NCBI RefSeq assembly: GCF_000716875.1
Contig: NZ_JNWQ01000053.1
Coordinates: 1 to 50,527, forward strand
Direction: 5' to 3'
DNA length: 50,527 nt
From: Streptomyces novaecaesareae
GTDB taxonomy: Bacteria > Actinomycetota > Actinomycetes > Streptomycetales > Streptomycetaceae
Shown here piece after piece: positions 1 to 7,844 of the stretch; the stretch's first letter is position 1, and the number at the start of each line of letters is the position of its first letter. The position numbers were made by a program, and so were the translations under genes. The notes under the pieces are model-generated. The model did no database searches. It was given only the letters and a program-made list of their open reading frames with translations, and was not told the DNA's origin.

Positions 1-63
1 CTCCTGCTAGCAATCACGTCCCCGACCAGCCCGAGCACCCCGCCTCCGGCCCACACCAGCCCC

Positions 64-408
64 GTGACCTGCACGTTCAGGTTGGCAATTGCTCACTGGA
101 ACTACCGCAGCCTGCCGGCCAAGTTCGGGGCGATCCCGGTGGCCGAGCGCTGGGTCCGGGACGGGAACGTCATCACCGCCGCAGGGGTGTCGGCCGGCAT
201 CGACCTGGCACTCCACCTCGTCGGCGAGCTCGCCGGCCAGGACATCGCCCGCAAGGTCCAGCTGTTCGTCGAGTACGACCCCGAGCCCCCGTTCGGCCCG
301 ATCGACTGGGAGGCCGCCAACCCCGGCCAGTACGCCCCCCAGCGCCAGAAGAATCTTCACCAGGCCCTCGCCGACCATCCCGCGCTCCTGGAACGCCTGA
401 CCAACTGA
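64..408 (+). CDS. DJ-1/PfpI family protein, C-terminal part only
   Basis: The protein from about position 90 onward (AHW, then GAIPVAERWVRDGNVITAAG and VSAGIDLALHLVGELAG) matches the C-terminal half of DJ-1/PfpI (isonitrile hydratase-like, InhA type) proteins. In this family the nucleophile elbow Cys lies upstream of the THW motif, and that half is absent. The frame is open back to base 1, but the residues before AHW do not look like the family. The gene is therefore either cut by the contig edge and a frameshift, or is a remnant. The GTG at 64 is only the first possible start and is not a credible native one. The family assignment is good; function is unlikely. Confidence 0.6.
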   Translation: MTCTFRLAIAHWNYRSLPAKFGAIPVAERWVRDGNVITAAGVSAGIDLALHLVGELAGQDIARKVQLFVEYDPEPPFGPIDWEAANPGQYAPQRQKNLHQALADHPALLERLTN

Positions 409-415
409 ACGGCCG

Positions 416-739
416 TCACACGCCAACGGGCTGGACCACGGGAGTGCCGCAGGCCGGGGACCATGCGGCGTCCACCGCTCGGACATCGATGCCCTCCGAC
501 AGGAGGCGGGCGTTGGAGAGGATGCCGCACTCCTCGCCGTCCTCGCCGGTGTGGGCCTTGAAGTCGGCGAACGCGGCCCGGCGGTCGGTGCCGGCGACCG
601 CCTTCGCCCAGATCCGCTCCGGGCGGTCCGCGTCCTTCAGCCGCTGAGAGGTCTCCAGCAGGCTGCCGGCGAAGTCCCGCGCCGCCGACACCCGGGAGTG
701 GAACGTGAGGCCCTCCTGAGCCCGGCGTCGGCGAGGTGG
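416..739 (-). pseudogene. DEAD/DEAH helicase, internal fragment
   Basis: The frame reads LTFHSRVSAARDFAGSL near its start and GILSNARLLSEGIDVRAVDA near its end. These are the helicase C-terminal lobe motifs (recovered strand exchange and the SNARxLxEGxDVPxxDA box) of Streptomyces helicases that carry helicase-associated repeats. The frame runs into a stop just upstream (TGA at 740-742), and family resemblance ends abruptly after VDA. Both the ATPase lobe and the C-terminal repeats are missing, so this is an internal remnant. A second remnant of the same type of helicase lies at 5628-6290. Confidence 0.6.
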
Positions 740-800
740 TCAGCCTCCGGGTCCCGGCGCCATGGACCCGGGAGGGACGACACGCCATCAGATGGCGTCA

Positions 801-1102
801 TCACTTCCACAGACCCAGCTCGCCCGCCAAGGCGGCGATCCGCTCCGCCTCCTCGCGCAGGACACCCCACGCCGCGCCGGCCCAGTCCGCCGGCACCCTG
901 GTCCCGTCGGGCCCTGTCGCCACCACCCGCTTGTCCGGGTGGACGAGAGCGCCCTCCGGAAACTGCACCAGCCGCGTCCCCGCCCCGGCGGCCTGGCGCA
1001 TCAGCGCCCGGACCTCCTCACCCGCCGCCCGGATCGCCGTCCGCTCCCCGGATTCTCCGGCACCGTGCTCTGCGCCACCGCCAACCGCAAGGTCCTGGCC
1101 AT
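801..1102 (-). pseudogene. carbon-nitrogen hydrolase (nitrilase), frameshifted N-terminal fragment
   Basis: The start at 1102 gives MARTLRLAVAQSTVPENPG, a typical nitrilase-superfamily N-terminus. At a short C run near 1046-1049 the frame shifts by one base. The following frame continues with ERTAIRAAGEEVRALM and TRLVQFPEGALVHPDKRVV, where FPEG carries the first Glu of the Glu-Lys-Cys catalytic triad. The reading then ends at AGELGLWK after about 100 residues, where about 260-280 are normal. The regions with the catalytic Lys and Cys are gone, so the gene is dead whether or not the frameshift is a sequencing error. Confidence 0.65.
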
Positions 1103-1298
1103 TCGGGGACCGTACCGGTGCGCCCGATGCCTCAGCCGGCCCGAGCCCGGAATGTCACCCGCACGTGTACCCGGCCCAAGACCCTGCCCAAGACAGTCAG
1201 CCACTTGACGGATCTCAACGACGCGGCGGAAGGCGCGCCGGCTCGGGCGGCCCGGGCAACCGAGCATGAGCTCCGAGTCGATACCCGGCCGTCGGAGG

Positions 1299-1911
1299 TC
1301 AGCTCACGGGCACTGCCGAGTCCGAGCCTACCCAGAGGGAGACCATCGGGACTTCCTGGGCGGCGTTCGTCCCGGGGCCCCACCCTCCGATCACCGTGAC
1401 GCCCGGGGGGCCTTGGACCGGTCCGTCGAAGAAGCCGCATCGCATGCCGAAGTACAGGCGGTGGTCCATCCCTTCCCGCTCGAAGTAGAACAGCGGGACT
1501 TGCTGGAGGAACTCGTATCGGTCGCGCATCTTCTGCTCGTCGGTGCCGGTGAAGAGGGCGACGTTGAGCCTGGAGGTGCCCTGGCCTGGGGCCGGGACCT
1601 GGTAGTCGGCGTTTGACCGTGGTCACTTCGGGCGCCCGCTCCAGCAGCGGGAGCCCCGCGAGACCGAAGCAGATGGAGGCGACGTGTCCGCCGGCCGGGT
1701 CGTCCAAGGGCTTGCCGTGCACGGCGGGCAGGCGGTTCCGCCGGTAGCGGGGGCCGACGTAGACGTGGATCTGGCCGCTGTGGTGGAGGGACATCTTCGC
1801 CTCGTCGAAGACCGCGTTGACCTCGCGGGCCGCCGTGACCGTCAGTTCGCTGCCCAACGGGACGGCCGGCGTGACTTCGCCCTTCGCGGTCCATCCCGGT
1901 CCGGGGAAGGG
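1299..1911 (-). pseudogene. unknown protein, frameshifted
   Basis: Two consecutive frames look like one gene. The upstream frame gives GSELTVTAAREVNAVFDEAK and HSGQIHVYVGPRYRRNRLPA, and ends at PEVTTVK. Adjusting one base in the short T run at 1612-1614 continues smoothly into ADYQVPAPGQGTSRLNVALF and then EFLQQVPLFYFEREG, to a stop at 1299. No start codon with a ribosome site is visible before the upstream stop at 1912-1914. The gene may therefore also lack its N-terminus. I do not recognise the family. Confidence 0.4.
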
Positions 1912-2031
1912 TCACGACCAAGACCCTAGGCCGAGCGCCCCCTGAGGCGCGATTGGAGGAGGCCGAGCGTCAGGCCGCGCATGCCGTGTGGGCGGACGGG
2001 TTCTGGGCCACGCTTGCTCGGTGGCCGGAGG

Positions 2032-2229
2032 TCATCGAAGGCGCAGGTTGCCCTTGGCGTCCACGATGATGCTCAGCTCGCCGTCGAGGTTGTCCCGGAG
2101 GATCTTGTTCAGCTGCGCCCAGTCGAGGGGATGCTGAGGAGGGAAGTCGAACGCCGGGCCCTTCGGCGTCGGACCGCCATCGCCCCACGTGGAGTCGAAG
2201 AGGAACGCGTCGGCGATCGTGCGTGCCAT
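2032..2229 (-). CDS. small hypothetical protein (65 aa)
   Basis: An ATG preceded by a purine-rich GAAGAAGGG ribosome-binding site opens a 65-residue protein ending in DGELSIIVDAKGNLRLR. The composition is balanced, with aromatic residues and acidic stretches, and looks coded rather than like an antisense shadow. It has no signal peptide or membrane segment. It resembles short streptomycete proteins of unknown role, but I cannot name a family. It stands alone between remnants, so it could itself be a relic. Confidence 0.45.
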   Translation of the reverse strand: MARTIADAFLFDSTWGDGGPTPKGPAFDFPPQHPLDWAQLNKILRDNLDGELSIIVDAKGNLRLR

Positions 2230-2297
2230 GGTGAGCCCTTCTTCCAGGTGACCGGACGATCACCATAGATCCCGCCTGTGACCCGGCGGAAGGTCCG

Positions 2298-2444
2298 TTG
2301 CGATGTCACCGGCGCGGACGGACCGATGCCGGCCTGGCCGACGGCGTCGCCCGCGTTCTCACCTCCGCATGGGCCGCCGACTACCAGGCCATCGCCGCCG
2401 GCGACTTCGAAGACCAGTTTCCCCAGCACAACGATCGCCGGTAA
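2298..2444 (+). pseudogene. possible short coding remnant
   Basis: This frame reads GLADGVARVLTSAWAADYQA followed by IAAGDFEDQFPQHNDRR and a TAA stop. It has amphipathic, protein-like composition, unlike the Arg/Pro-rich shadows in the other frames. There is no convincing start or ribosome site upstream; the nearest is a TTG at 2298. I read it as the C-terminal tail of a lost gene. The 215 bases between its end and the next gene hold nothing I can assign. Confidence 0.25.
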
Positions 2445-2659
2445 CACCCGCCGGCACAGGGTCAGCGGTGGTCCGACCCGTGGGGTCGTGAGGGCGAGGA
2501 CGGCTGCGGTTCCGGACCTGGAACAGCAACCTCACCCCCCCAGCGGCAGCGGCGTCACCGTCACCGCCCTGCCCACTGGCAGCGGTGCAGTGCCCACCTG
2601 TAGCTTCCCCACCTACCCGAACCTGTGACATCCGTCGAGCGAAGAGGAAGCATCGCAGC

Positions 2660-4345
2660 ATGAGCACGCATCGTCAGAGCCGCCGCCGGTTCCTGGTCCG
2701 GGCCGGAGCGGCGAGCATCGCCCTGGGTGGGGCGGCGGCCGGCACCGGCGCCGGCCTGTCCGGCGCACAGGCCGCCACCACGGCGAGCGGCACGTTCGGC
2801 TACACCGACGACGGCCGCGAGTACACCGTGCACACCGGCGCCGATCTGGTCTTCCGGGTCAGCAGGAGCACCGGCGACCTGACCTCCCTGGTCTACCAGG
2901 GCACCGAGTACCAGGGCTACAACGGGCAGAACTCCCAGGTCGAATCCGGCCTCGGCCCGTCCACGGTGAGCATCGCCCGGCACGGCCGGACCATCCTGGT
3001 CAGCGTCGTCCACGGCACCCTGCGCCACTACTACGCCGCACGCCAGGGCGAGAACAACGTCTACCTGTGGACCGACAAGGCGGACGACTCGATCACCGTC
3101 ACCCGCTACATCGTGCGCGTCCGCCCCGGCCTCTTCCCCAATCACAACCCCGACTCCTGGGACGCCACCCAGGACGTCCTCATCGAGGCCCAGGACGTGC
3201 GCCGCCGACCCGACGGCACCACCCGGTCCAAGCACTACTCCAACCAACGGGTCATCGACTACCGGTATGTGGGCTGGAGCAAGCCCGGCGTCGGCCTGTG
3301 GATGGTGCGCAGCAACCACGAGAAGGCATCCGGCGGACCGTTCTACCGTTCCCTGATGCGCCACTCCTACGACACCGGCGCGGGCCTGTACGAGATCCTC
3401 TACTACGGCGAGAACCAGACCGAGCCGATGCGCTTCGGCCTCCAGGGGCCGTACGTGCTCGCCTTCACCGACGGCGGCGCACCCTCATCAGAGCTGTGGC
3501 ACGACCGCATCGACACCTCCTGGGTGGACGGGCTCGGCCTGGCCGGCTGGGTCGGCGACAGCGGCCGCGGAGCCGTGGCCGGGGTGGGCATTTCGGGCCG
3601 CAACCCGGCCCTCGCCTACACCGTCGGGTTCGCCAACGCCGACGCGCAGTACTGGGCGACCGCCGATCCGGGCACCGGCGCGTACGCCGCCCGCCGGATG
3701 CTGCCCGGCGCCTACACCTGGACGATCTACCAGGGCGAACTCGCCGTCCGCACCGGCGCCGTGACCGTCCGGCCCGGAAGCACCACCGCCCTGCACACCA
3801 TCACCCTCACCCCCGCCGACGACCCGGACCAGGCTCCGGCGATCTGGCGCATCGGCAGCTGGGACGGCACCCCGGCCGGCTTCCGCAATGCCGACCTGGT
3901 CACCCACGCACACCCCTCGGACGTGCGCGCCGAGCCGTGGACCGGCGACTTCGCCGTGGGCCGGTCCAGGGACGCCGACTTCCCCGCCTACCAGTGGCGG
4001 GACGTCAACGACGGCCGGAGGGTCACCTTCGACCTGACAGCAGAGCAGGCCGACCACCCGCGCACCCTCAACGTCGGCATCACCACCGCCTACCTCAACG
4101 CCCGCCCCCGGATCCGGCTCAACGACTGGACCTCACCCGTCCTCCAACCCCACCCCGAACCGAGCACCCGCTCGCTCACGGTCGGCTCCTACCGCGGCAA
4201 CAACCACACCTACGCCTTCACCGTCCCCGCCTCCGCCCTCCGGCCTGGCACCAACACGCTCACCATCACCGTCGTCTCCGGCAGCAGCGGCTCGCAATTC
4301 CTCAGCCCCGGTTTCGCCTACGACTGCGTCGAACTGCTCACCTGA
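2660..4345 (+). CDS. rhamnogalacturonan lyase, PL4 family, Tat-exported
   Basis: The 561-residue protein begins with a twin-arginine signal (SRRRFLVRAGA, then a hydrophobic stretch ending AQA near residue 36). The catalytic beta-sandwich domain follows, with LVYQGTEYQGYNGQNSQVES and runs such as VTRYIVRVRPGLFPN. A central fibronectin-like domain (about 350-395) precedes a C-terminal carbohydrate-binding module that starts at IWRIGSWDGTPAGFRNAD. This three-domain order and the length match PL4 enzymes, which cleave the rhamnose-galacturonate backbone of pectin by beta-elimination. ATG 2660 is chosen because it gives a complete Tat signal. The gene is monocistronic with a hairpin directly downstream. 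It points to use of plant cell wall in the environment. Confidence 0.85.
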   Translation: MSTHRQSRRRFLVRAGAASIALGGAAAGTGAGLSGAQAATTASGTFGYTDDGREYTVHTGADLVFRVSRSTGDLTSLVYQGTEYQGYNGQNSQVESGLGPSTVSIARHGRTILVSVVHGTLRHYYAARQGENNVYLWTDKADDSITVTRYIVRVRPGLFPNHNPDSWDATQDVLIEAQDVRRRPDGTTRSKHYSNQRVIDYRYVGWSKPGVGLWMVRSNHEKASGGPFYRSLMRHSYDTGAGLYEILYYGENQTEPMRFGLQGPYVLAFTDGGAPSSELWHDRIDTSWVDGLGLAGWVGDSGRGAVAGVGISGRNPALAYTVGFANADAQYWATADPGTGAYAARRMLPGAYTWTIYQGELAVRTGAVTVRPGSTTALHTITLTPADDPDQAPAIWRIGSWDGTPAGFRNADLVTHAHPSDVRAEPWTGDFAVGRSRDADFPAYQWRDVNDGRRVTFDLTAEQADHPRTLNVGITTAYLNARPRIRLNDWTSPVLQPHPEPSTRSLTVGSYRGNNHTYAFTVPASALRPGTNTLTITVVSGSSGSQFLSPGFAYDCVELLT

Positions 4346-4359
4346 GCCCGACATCAGGC

Positions 4360-4386
4360 GGAGCCGCCCCAGCCACGGGCGGCTCC
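4360..4386 (+). terminator. hairpin terminator after the PL4 lyase gene
   Basis: A perfect 10-bp stem (GGAGCCGCCC paired with GGGCGGCTCC) with a 7-base loop starts 14 bases after the lyase stop codon. There is no T tract, which is usual for streptomycete terminators. Confidence 0.7.
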
Positions 4387-4528
4387 ACTGGATGCCTCCG
4401 CGCACCCCCGGGAGGCGGCCCCAACCGCCCGGCCCGATCGGCAGTCCCGAAAAACGCGCCGCCCCCATCTCCGTACCCGGGGAACGAGGCCCGGATCGGC
4501 GGGTCGGCGCACGGGCGTGGTCGGCCTG

Positions 4529-4729
4529 TCAGAAGGGCGGGTTGTCGGGGTCTCCGTCGCCGTCGGGCCAGGACGGGCCGGTGATGTACGGGCTGCGGTC
4601 GTCGTCGCCGGGCCGGAGCACCCGTGCAGGGAGTCGAGCGCCGCTTCCGGGTCCTCCGCCGGGCGGCTCGCCCCGGTGCGCGTGCACCGGGGGGGCTCCT
4701 TCAAGCTCGCTCGGAGCGATGGCTGTCAC
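4529..4729 (-). CDS. small acidic-tailed hypothetical protein, coupled to the nucleoside hydrolase-like gene
   Basis: A GTG start overlaps the stop codon of the upstream gene as GTGA, the classic arrangement for translational coupling. The 66-residue product has a Pro/Gly/Ala-rich N-terminal half and a C-terminus reading PYITGPSWPDGDGDPDNPPF. That tail is acidic and unlike a random antisense frame. No domain, signal or membrane segment is seen. The function is unknown, and it may simply ride with the upstream enzyme. The overlap and the unusual tail are the main support. Confidence 0.4.
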   Translation of the reverse strand: MTAIAPSELEGAPPVHAHRGEPPGGGPGSGARLPARVLRPGDDDRSPYITGPSWPDGDGDPDNPPF

Positions 4730-5598
4730 CCGGTAGCCGTGAGGACGTCCAGGAATCGCGCGTGGTCGACCGAGACCGAGATCCGCGTCCGGGTGCCGGC
4801 CGCCGGACGCGCTCCCCAGGCGCCGCGCTCGCGGTACACCTCGACCTCGCGGAACGCGCAGACGGATTCGTCGAGCGCCACGGCCGCCGCGAGCGGGTCG
4901 TGGAAGGCCTTGCCGGCGCGGCGCTTGGCCAGGTAGACCGCCATGCCCTCCCGCACGAGCGCCATCCCGGGTGTGAGCCGCCGCGCCGACAGGGCGGCGT
5001 GCATCGCGCCGTCGTAGACGACGCCGTGGCAGACGTTCTTCGAGACCAGCACCCGCTCACCGACGTGGGGCGATTCCAGCAGCTTCAACGCGGCGTCCGG
5101 AGCGCCGTTGAAGTTGAACGTCGGGCAGGTCTCGCGTCCCTCGAACTTGGGGAGACGGTGTTCGGGCGGGACGACGCAGTCGCCGGCGAAGCCGCCCTGC
5201 GCGACCCAGCGGGCGATGCGCACGTCCGGTTCCCGCTCCAGGAGCACGCCGGGATTCTTCAGCGGCGCCCCCGTGAGCAGCGTCGCGTCCCCGCCGGCGA
5301 AGGCGTCCCGCAGCAGCTGCCAGGCCTCGGCGTCGGGTTCGCGAGCCGGAACTCTGCCAAGCCATCGGCGGTGGAAGCCCGACACCGGCTTCACGTCGGC
5401 GCCGGGCCGGTACGCGCCGACCGGCGCGCTCACCCCGAGGCGCCCGAGGAGGTACTTGACGATGCCGACCTGCTCATCCGATCCGGGCATGACCGTCACG
5501 GCCACCAGGCGTGCCCACGGATGGGTCGCGAGGGCACACAGGGTGAAGACGTCGTCGGGGTCGCCGGTCTCCATGTCGAACACGATCGGGATTGCCAT
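4726..5598 (-). CDS. nucleoside hydrolase-like protein (IUNH family)
   Basis: The N-terminus MAIPIVFDMETGDPDDVFTL corresponds to the first beta strand and the Asp-rich calcium/ribose site of inosine-uridine preferring nucleoside hydrolases. The usual form is D-x-D-x-G-x-D-D; here the second Asp is replaced by Glu (DMETGDPDD). Later elements include an FNFNGAPDAALKLLE stretch, where N-F-N-x-x-x-D contacts ribose, and HDPLAAAVAL near the C-terminus, matching the conserved HDxxA. The 290-residue length fits. ATG 5598 is preferred over the upstream GTG because the strand begins there. Expected activity is N-glycosidic cleavage of a nucleoside or related riboside in the cytoplasm; the substrate is open. 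Confidence 0.75.
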   Translation of the reverse strand: MAIPIVFDMETGDPDDVFTLCALATHPWARLVAVTVMPGSDEQVGIVKYLLGRLGVSAPVGAYRPGADVKPVSGFHRRWLGRVPAREPDAEAWQLLRDAFAGGDATLLTGAPLKNPGVLLEREPDVRIARWVAQGGFAGDCVVPPEHRLPKFEGRETCPTFNFNGAPDAALKLLESPHVGERVLVSKNVCHGVVYDGAMHAALSARRLTPGMALVREGMAVYLAKRRAGKAFHDPLAAAVALDESVCAFREVEVYRERGAWGARPAAGTRTRISVSVDHARFLDVLTATG

Positions 5599-5627
5599 GC
5601 CCGCGACCGTACCGACCCGACGGAGCG

Positions 5628-6290
5628 TCACCAACGGAATATCGGCGGGACGAGCGCGTTCGGCCGCCTCCTCTTCGGCGGCGGCGACGTCACGTCCTCA
5701 TCCGCCTCACTGCGCCTGTCGAGGGTGGTGTGGATGTAGGAGCGGTTCCAGTCCGGCTCCAGGCGCCACAGTCCAGCGCGTCCAGCTTCGCGGCCTGGCC
5801 GTTGGTGAGGTTGTCGGCCTTGCGCTGGCGGCGCATCCACGCGCCTACCGCGTAGTCGTCGAGCTTCGCGGTGTCGGGGATCGCCAGAGGGCCGTGCTGG
5901 TGGTGGAACGCCCGCCGCGACGGCGTGCATCCGCTGCCACTCGACCGCGCGCGGGTTGAACGCGCGAAGTTTGACGGTCTGGAGGATCCGCGCCGCGTGC
6001 TGCTTCGCGTTGATCCGCAGCCACTCGATCGGCGACTCAACCGGGGCCTCGGCGGCCTCGCCCTCGGCGGGCTTGGCCGCGGTGGTGTGCGCGGTGCCCT
6101 GCGAGCGGTGGGCGCGCAGTTCGGTGATCCGGCCGACCACCCGGGCGTCGTGCGCGGCGAGGGCGCGCAGGACCCGCCGGATCGTGTGGAAGGAGGAGGC
6201 CTCGATCTCGGCGTCGGCAGGTAGACCGGGATGATGACCCAGGACACCTTGCCCTGCCGGTAGGACTGTCTGAGCAGGGCGGGGCAGGGC
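5628..6290 (-). pseudogene. helicase-associated domain protein, C-terminal remnant with frameshifts
   Basis: Pieces in different frames line up in order. They are LRQSYRQGKVSWVIIPVYLP, then EIEASSFHTIRRVLRALAAH and HAARILQTVKLRAFNPRAVE, then DDYAVGAWMRRQRKADNLT, and finally EPDWNRSYIHTTLDRR before the stop. These are the linker and helicase-associated repeats found at the C-terminus of streptomycete DEAD/DEAH helicases. Frame changes are needed near 6230, 5915 and 5775. Homology begins abruptly beside a 10-bp tandem repeat at 6274-6303. The helicase lobes are absent. This is clearly non-functional unless several sequencing errors coincide. Confidence 0.65.
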
Positions 6291-6303
6291 GGGGCAGGGC
6301 GAG
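6274..6303. repeat. 10-bp tandem repeat, three copies
   Basis: GCAGGGCGGG occurs twice in tandem, followed by a copy with one change (GCAGGGCGAG). It sits exactly where recognisable helicase homology starts, and so may mark a recombination or slippage breakpoint. A looser array of similar GGGCGGGGC units lies near 48792-48837, just downstream of the SDR gene. Confidence 0.6.
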
Positions 6304-6364
6304 GCGGGGTGGGCGACCCGGCCGTCGCCGGGTCGCCCGCCTGTTCCACGGGTTCTGCTCGGAC

Positions 6365-7006
6365 TCAGCCGACCAGGAGGAACTTGGTGGTCGGCACACC
6401 CTGGATGCTGGCGCAGTCCAGGTTCGAGGTGGTGGCGCTGTAGGTCCAGCCGCGGGGGACGTCGCACGCCCACATGCCGTTGACCGGCGTGCGGAGGTGG
6501 AAGGTGGTGGAGGGGATGCCGCTTCCGTACGACAGGTTGCAGGAGGTGCTGCGGCCGACGAAGTCATAGGTGAAGGCGGGGGTGCCCACGCAGGCGGTGA
6601 GGCCGTCGTACGGGGTGCGCAGGTGGTAGGCGTTGGAGATCACGCCGGACTGCTGGCTGCACGCGTAGCCCCAGGAGATGGAGTCGTAGACGAAGGCCGG
6701 CGTGCTGATACACGCGGTCAGCCCGTCGACGGGCGTGCGCAGGTGGAACTGCGGCGAGTTCCAGGTGCCGCCGCCGCTGCAACTGCGGTTCATGGACACC
6801 TGGTCGTAGACATAGCCGGCCGGGACGTCACAGGCCCACACGCCGTCCAGACCGGTGGTCGCGGTCGTGGTGGTCGTGGCGGCGGAGGCGGGCGTGGTGG
6901 CGGCCGCGCCGGAGAGCAGCAGCGCCAGCGCGGCGAGGGCCGCGAGCAGGGCGGATCGGACGGTTCGTGCGGTTCGTGTGGTTCGTGTGGTTCGTGCGAC
7001 GGACAT
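6365..7006 (-). CDS. secreted protein of four Cys-containing repeats
   Basis: ATG 7006 has an excellent ribosome site (GAAGGAGAACC). The 213-residue product starts with an Arg/Thr-rich n-region, then a long hydrophobic core and an AxA site near residue 42, so it is exported. The mature part is four imperfect repeats of about 40 residues. Each repeat contains a G-x-x-A-C-x-x-P-x-x-x-x-Y-D pattern, a second Cys about 15 residues later, and (in three of them) a closing FHLRTP or YHLRTP. Eight Cys, two per repeat, suggest one disulfide per repeat. I cannot name the family. The last repeat lacks the closing motif and ends FLLVG. Role unknown; small secreted binding or inhibitor-like proteins look similar. 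Confidence 0.75.
   Translation of the reverse strand: MSVARTTRTTRTARTVRSALLAALAALALLLSGAAATTPASAATTTTTATTGLDGVWACDVPAGYVYDQVSMNRSCSGGGTWNSPQFHLRTPVDGLTACISTPAFVYDSISWGYACSQQSGVISNAYHLRTPYDGLTACVGTPAFTYDFVGRSTSCNLSYGSGIPSTTFHLRTPVNGMWACDVPRGWTYSATTSNLDCASIQGVPTTKFLLVG
6962..6997. repeat. 9-bp tandem repeat inside a signal peptide coding region
   Basis: Four copies of GGTTCGTGY (Y is C or T) follow each other and encode the Arg-Thr-Thr/Ala run of the n-region of the secreted repeat protein. The copy number could vary by slippage in steps of three codons, which would change the positive charge of the signal without shifting the frame. Confidence 0.7.
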
Positions 7007-7158
7007 GGTTCTCCTTCGGTGGAGGAGTTGCCGATGGATGCACGGTGCTGACGGCGGTGGACGCGGGTGAGCGTTCACTGCCGTCGAAGGTTCTAGCACG
7101 CACGGTGGACCGTCAGCCCGATGCTCCGTCCCGGATTGATCATTCCGCCGACCGCCGT

Positions 7159-7362
7159 CTACACACCTGTGCGCGGTTCCTCCGGTTCATGCCAGCCGAT
7201 CGACGCCGCCGCCTCCTGCCGGGCCTGACGCAGGCGTTGTGCGCGGGCCACCCAGCTTCCGGTGGAGGCCCGGGCGATGACGTGGGTGAGCACGGGACGG
7301 CACCCGAGGGCCGCGACGAGAGGAAAGACCAGCTGACTGGTGCGGGTGGCCTGGGTCTTCTT
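7159..7362 (-). pseudogene. unknown gene, C-terminal fragment
   Basis: This frame reads CKKTQATRTSQLVFPLVAAL near its start and SWVARAQRLRQARQEAAASI before a TAG stop. The composition is protein-like, and helical in the second half. It has no start codon or ribosome site of its own and begins where the HAD fragment ends. It appears to be the tail of a third broken gene in the 7.2-7.8 kb mosaic. I do not recognise the family. Confidence 0.3.
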
Positions 7363-7363
7363 G

Positions 7364-7621
7364 CAGGAGTGGGAGGAGGTGGCGCTTCAGGTCTGTCAGG
7401 GAGGACGCGTGGGCGTCCGCGTGGAGCAATTGGGTGGCCTCGTGGGTGGTGGTGATTCCGATGACCGTGCAGCCTGCTGCCTTGGCTGCCGTGATGCCGG
7501 CCGGGGCGTCCTCGACCACGACACATTGTGCGGGTTCTATCCCGAGGCGGGCTGCGGCCGGTAGGTAGGGCTCCGGGTGTGGTTTGGCGTTGAGGACGTC
7601 CTCGCCGTAGACCTGGACCGT
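7364..7621 (-). pseudogene. HAD-superfamily phosphatase, C-terminal fragment
   Basis: The residues VQVYGEDVLNAKPHPEPYL and CVVVEDAPAGITAAKAAGC match HAD motifs III and IV of beta-phosphoglucomutase-like enzymes: the motif III Lys in KPHPEPYL and the motif IV acidic pair in VVEDA. The nucleophile motif I (DxDG) and the cap domain are absent. Upstream, the frame merges into an MFS fragment read in another frame. About 85 residues of about 220 remain. This is a truncated remnant and not a functional enzyme. Confidence 0.6.
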
Positions 7622-7629
7622 CGGCAGGG

Positions 7630-7836
7630 GAAGGCCGGCGCGGGGAGCATCACCCAGGCCCATATCGGCCGGCCCGCGCTCCGGCCCAGGATCAGGGGGA
7701 CGAGGGCCAGGGCCAGTGAGCCGGGGACGGCGAGGATGCCGATCCCGTCCAGGGCCGGGCGCCGGGTGGGGGCGGTGCGCGGCAGCAGGGCGGCGGCGAG
7801 GCCGAGGACGACCGCGCCGGCCGGGTTTTCCCGCCG
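7630..7836 (-). pseudogene. MFS transporter (DHA2-like), internal fragment
   Basis: The frame contains RRENPAGAVVLGLAAALLPR, then RRPALDGIGILAVPGSLALA and VPLILGRSAGRPIWAWV. This is the typical loop and helix around transmembrane segments 6-7 of 14-helix drug/H+ antiporters, where a P/A-R-R-P-x-L-D-x-x-G sequence leads a new helix. Only about 70 residues are left. One end abuts the stop of the isomerase-like gene at 7845 and the other fuses out of frame to the HAD fragment. Confidence 0.5.
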
Positions 7837-7844
7837 GGGCGGGA

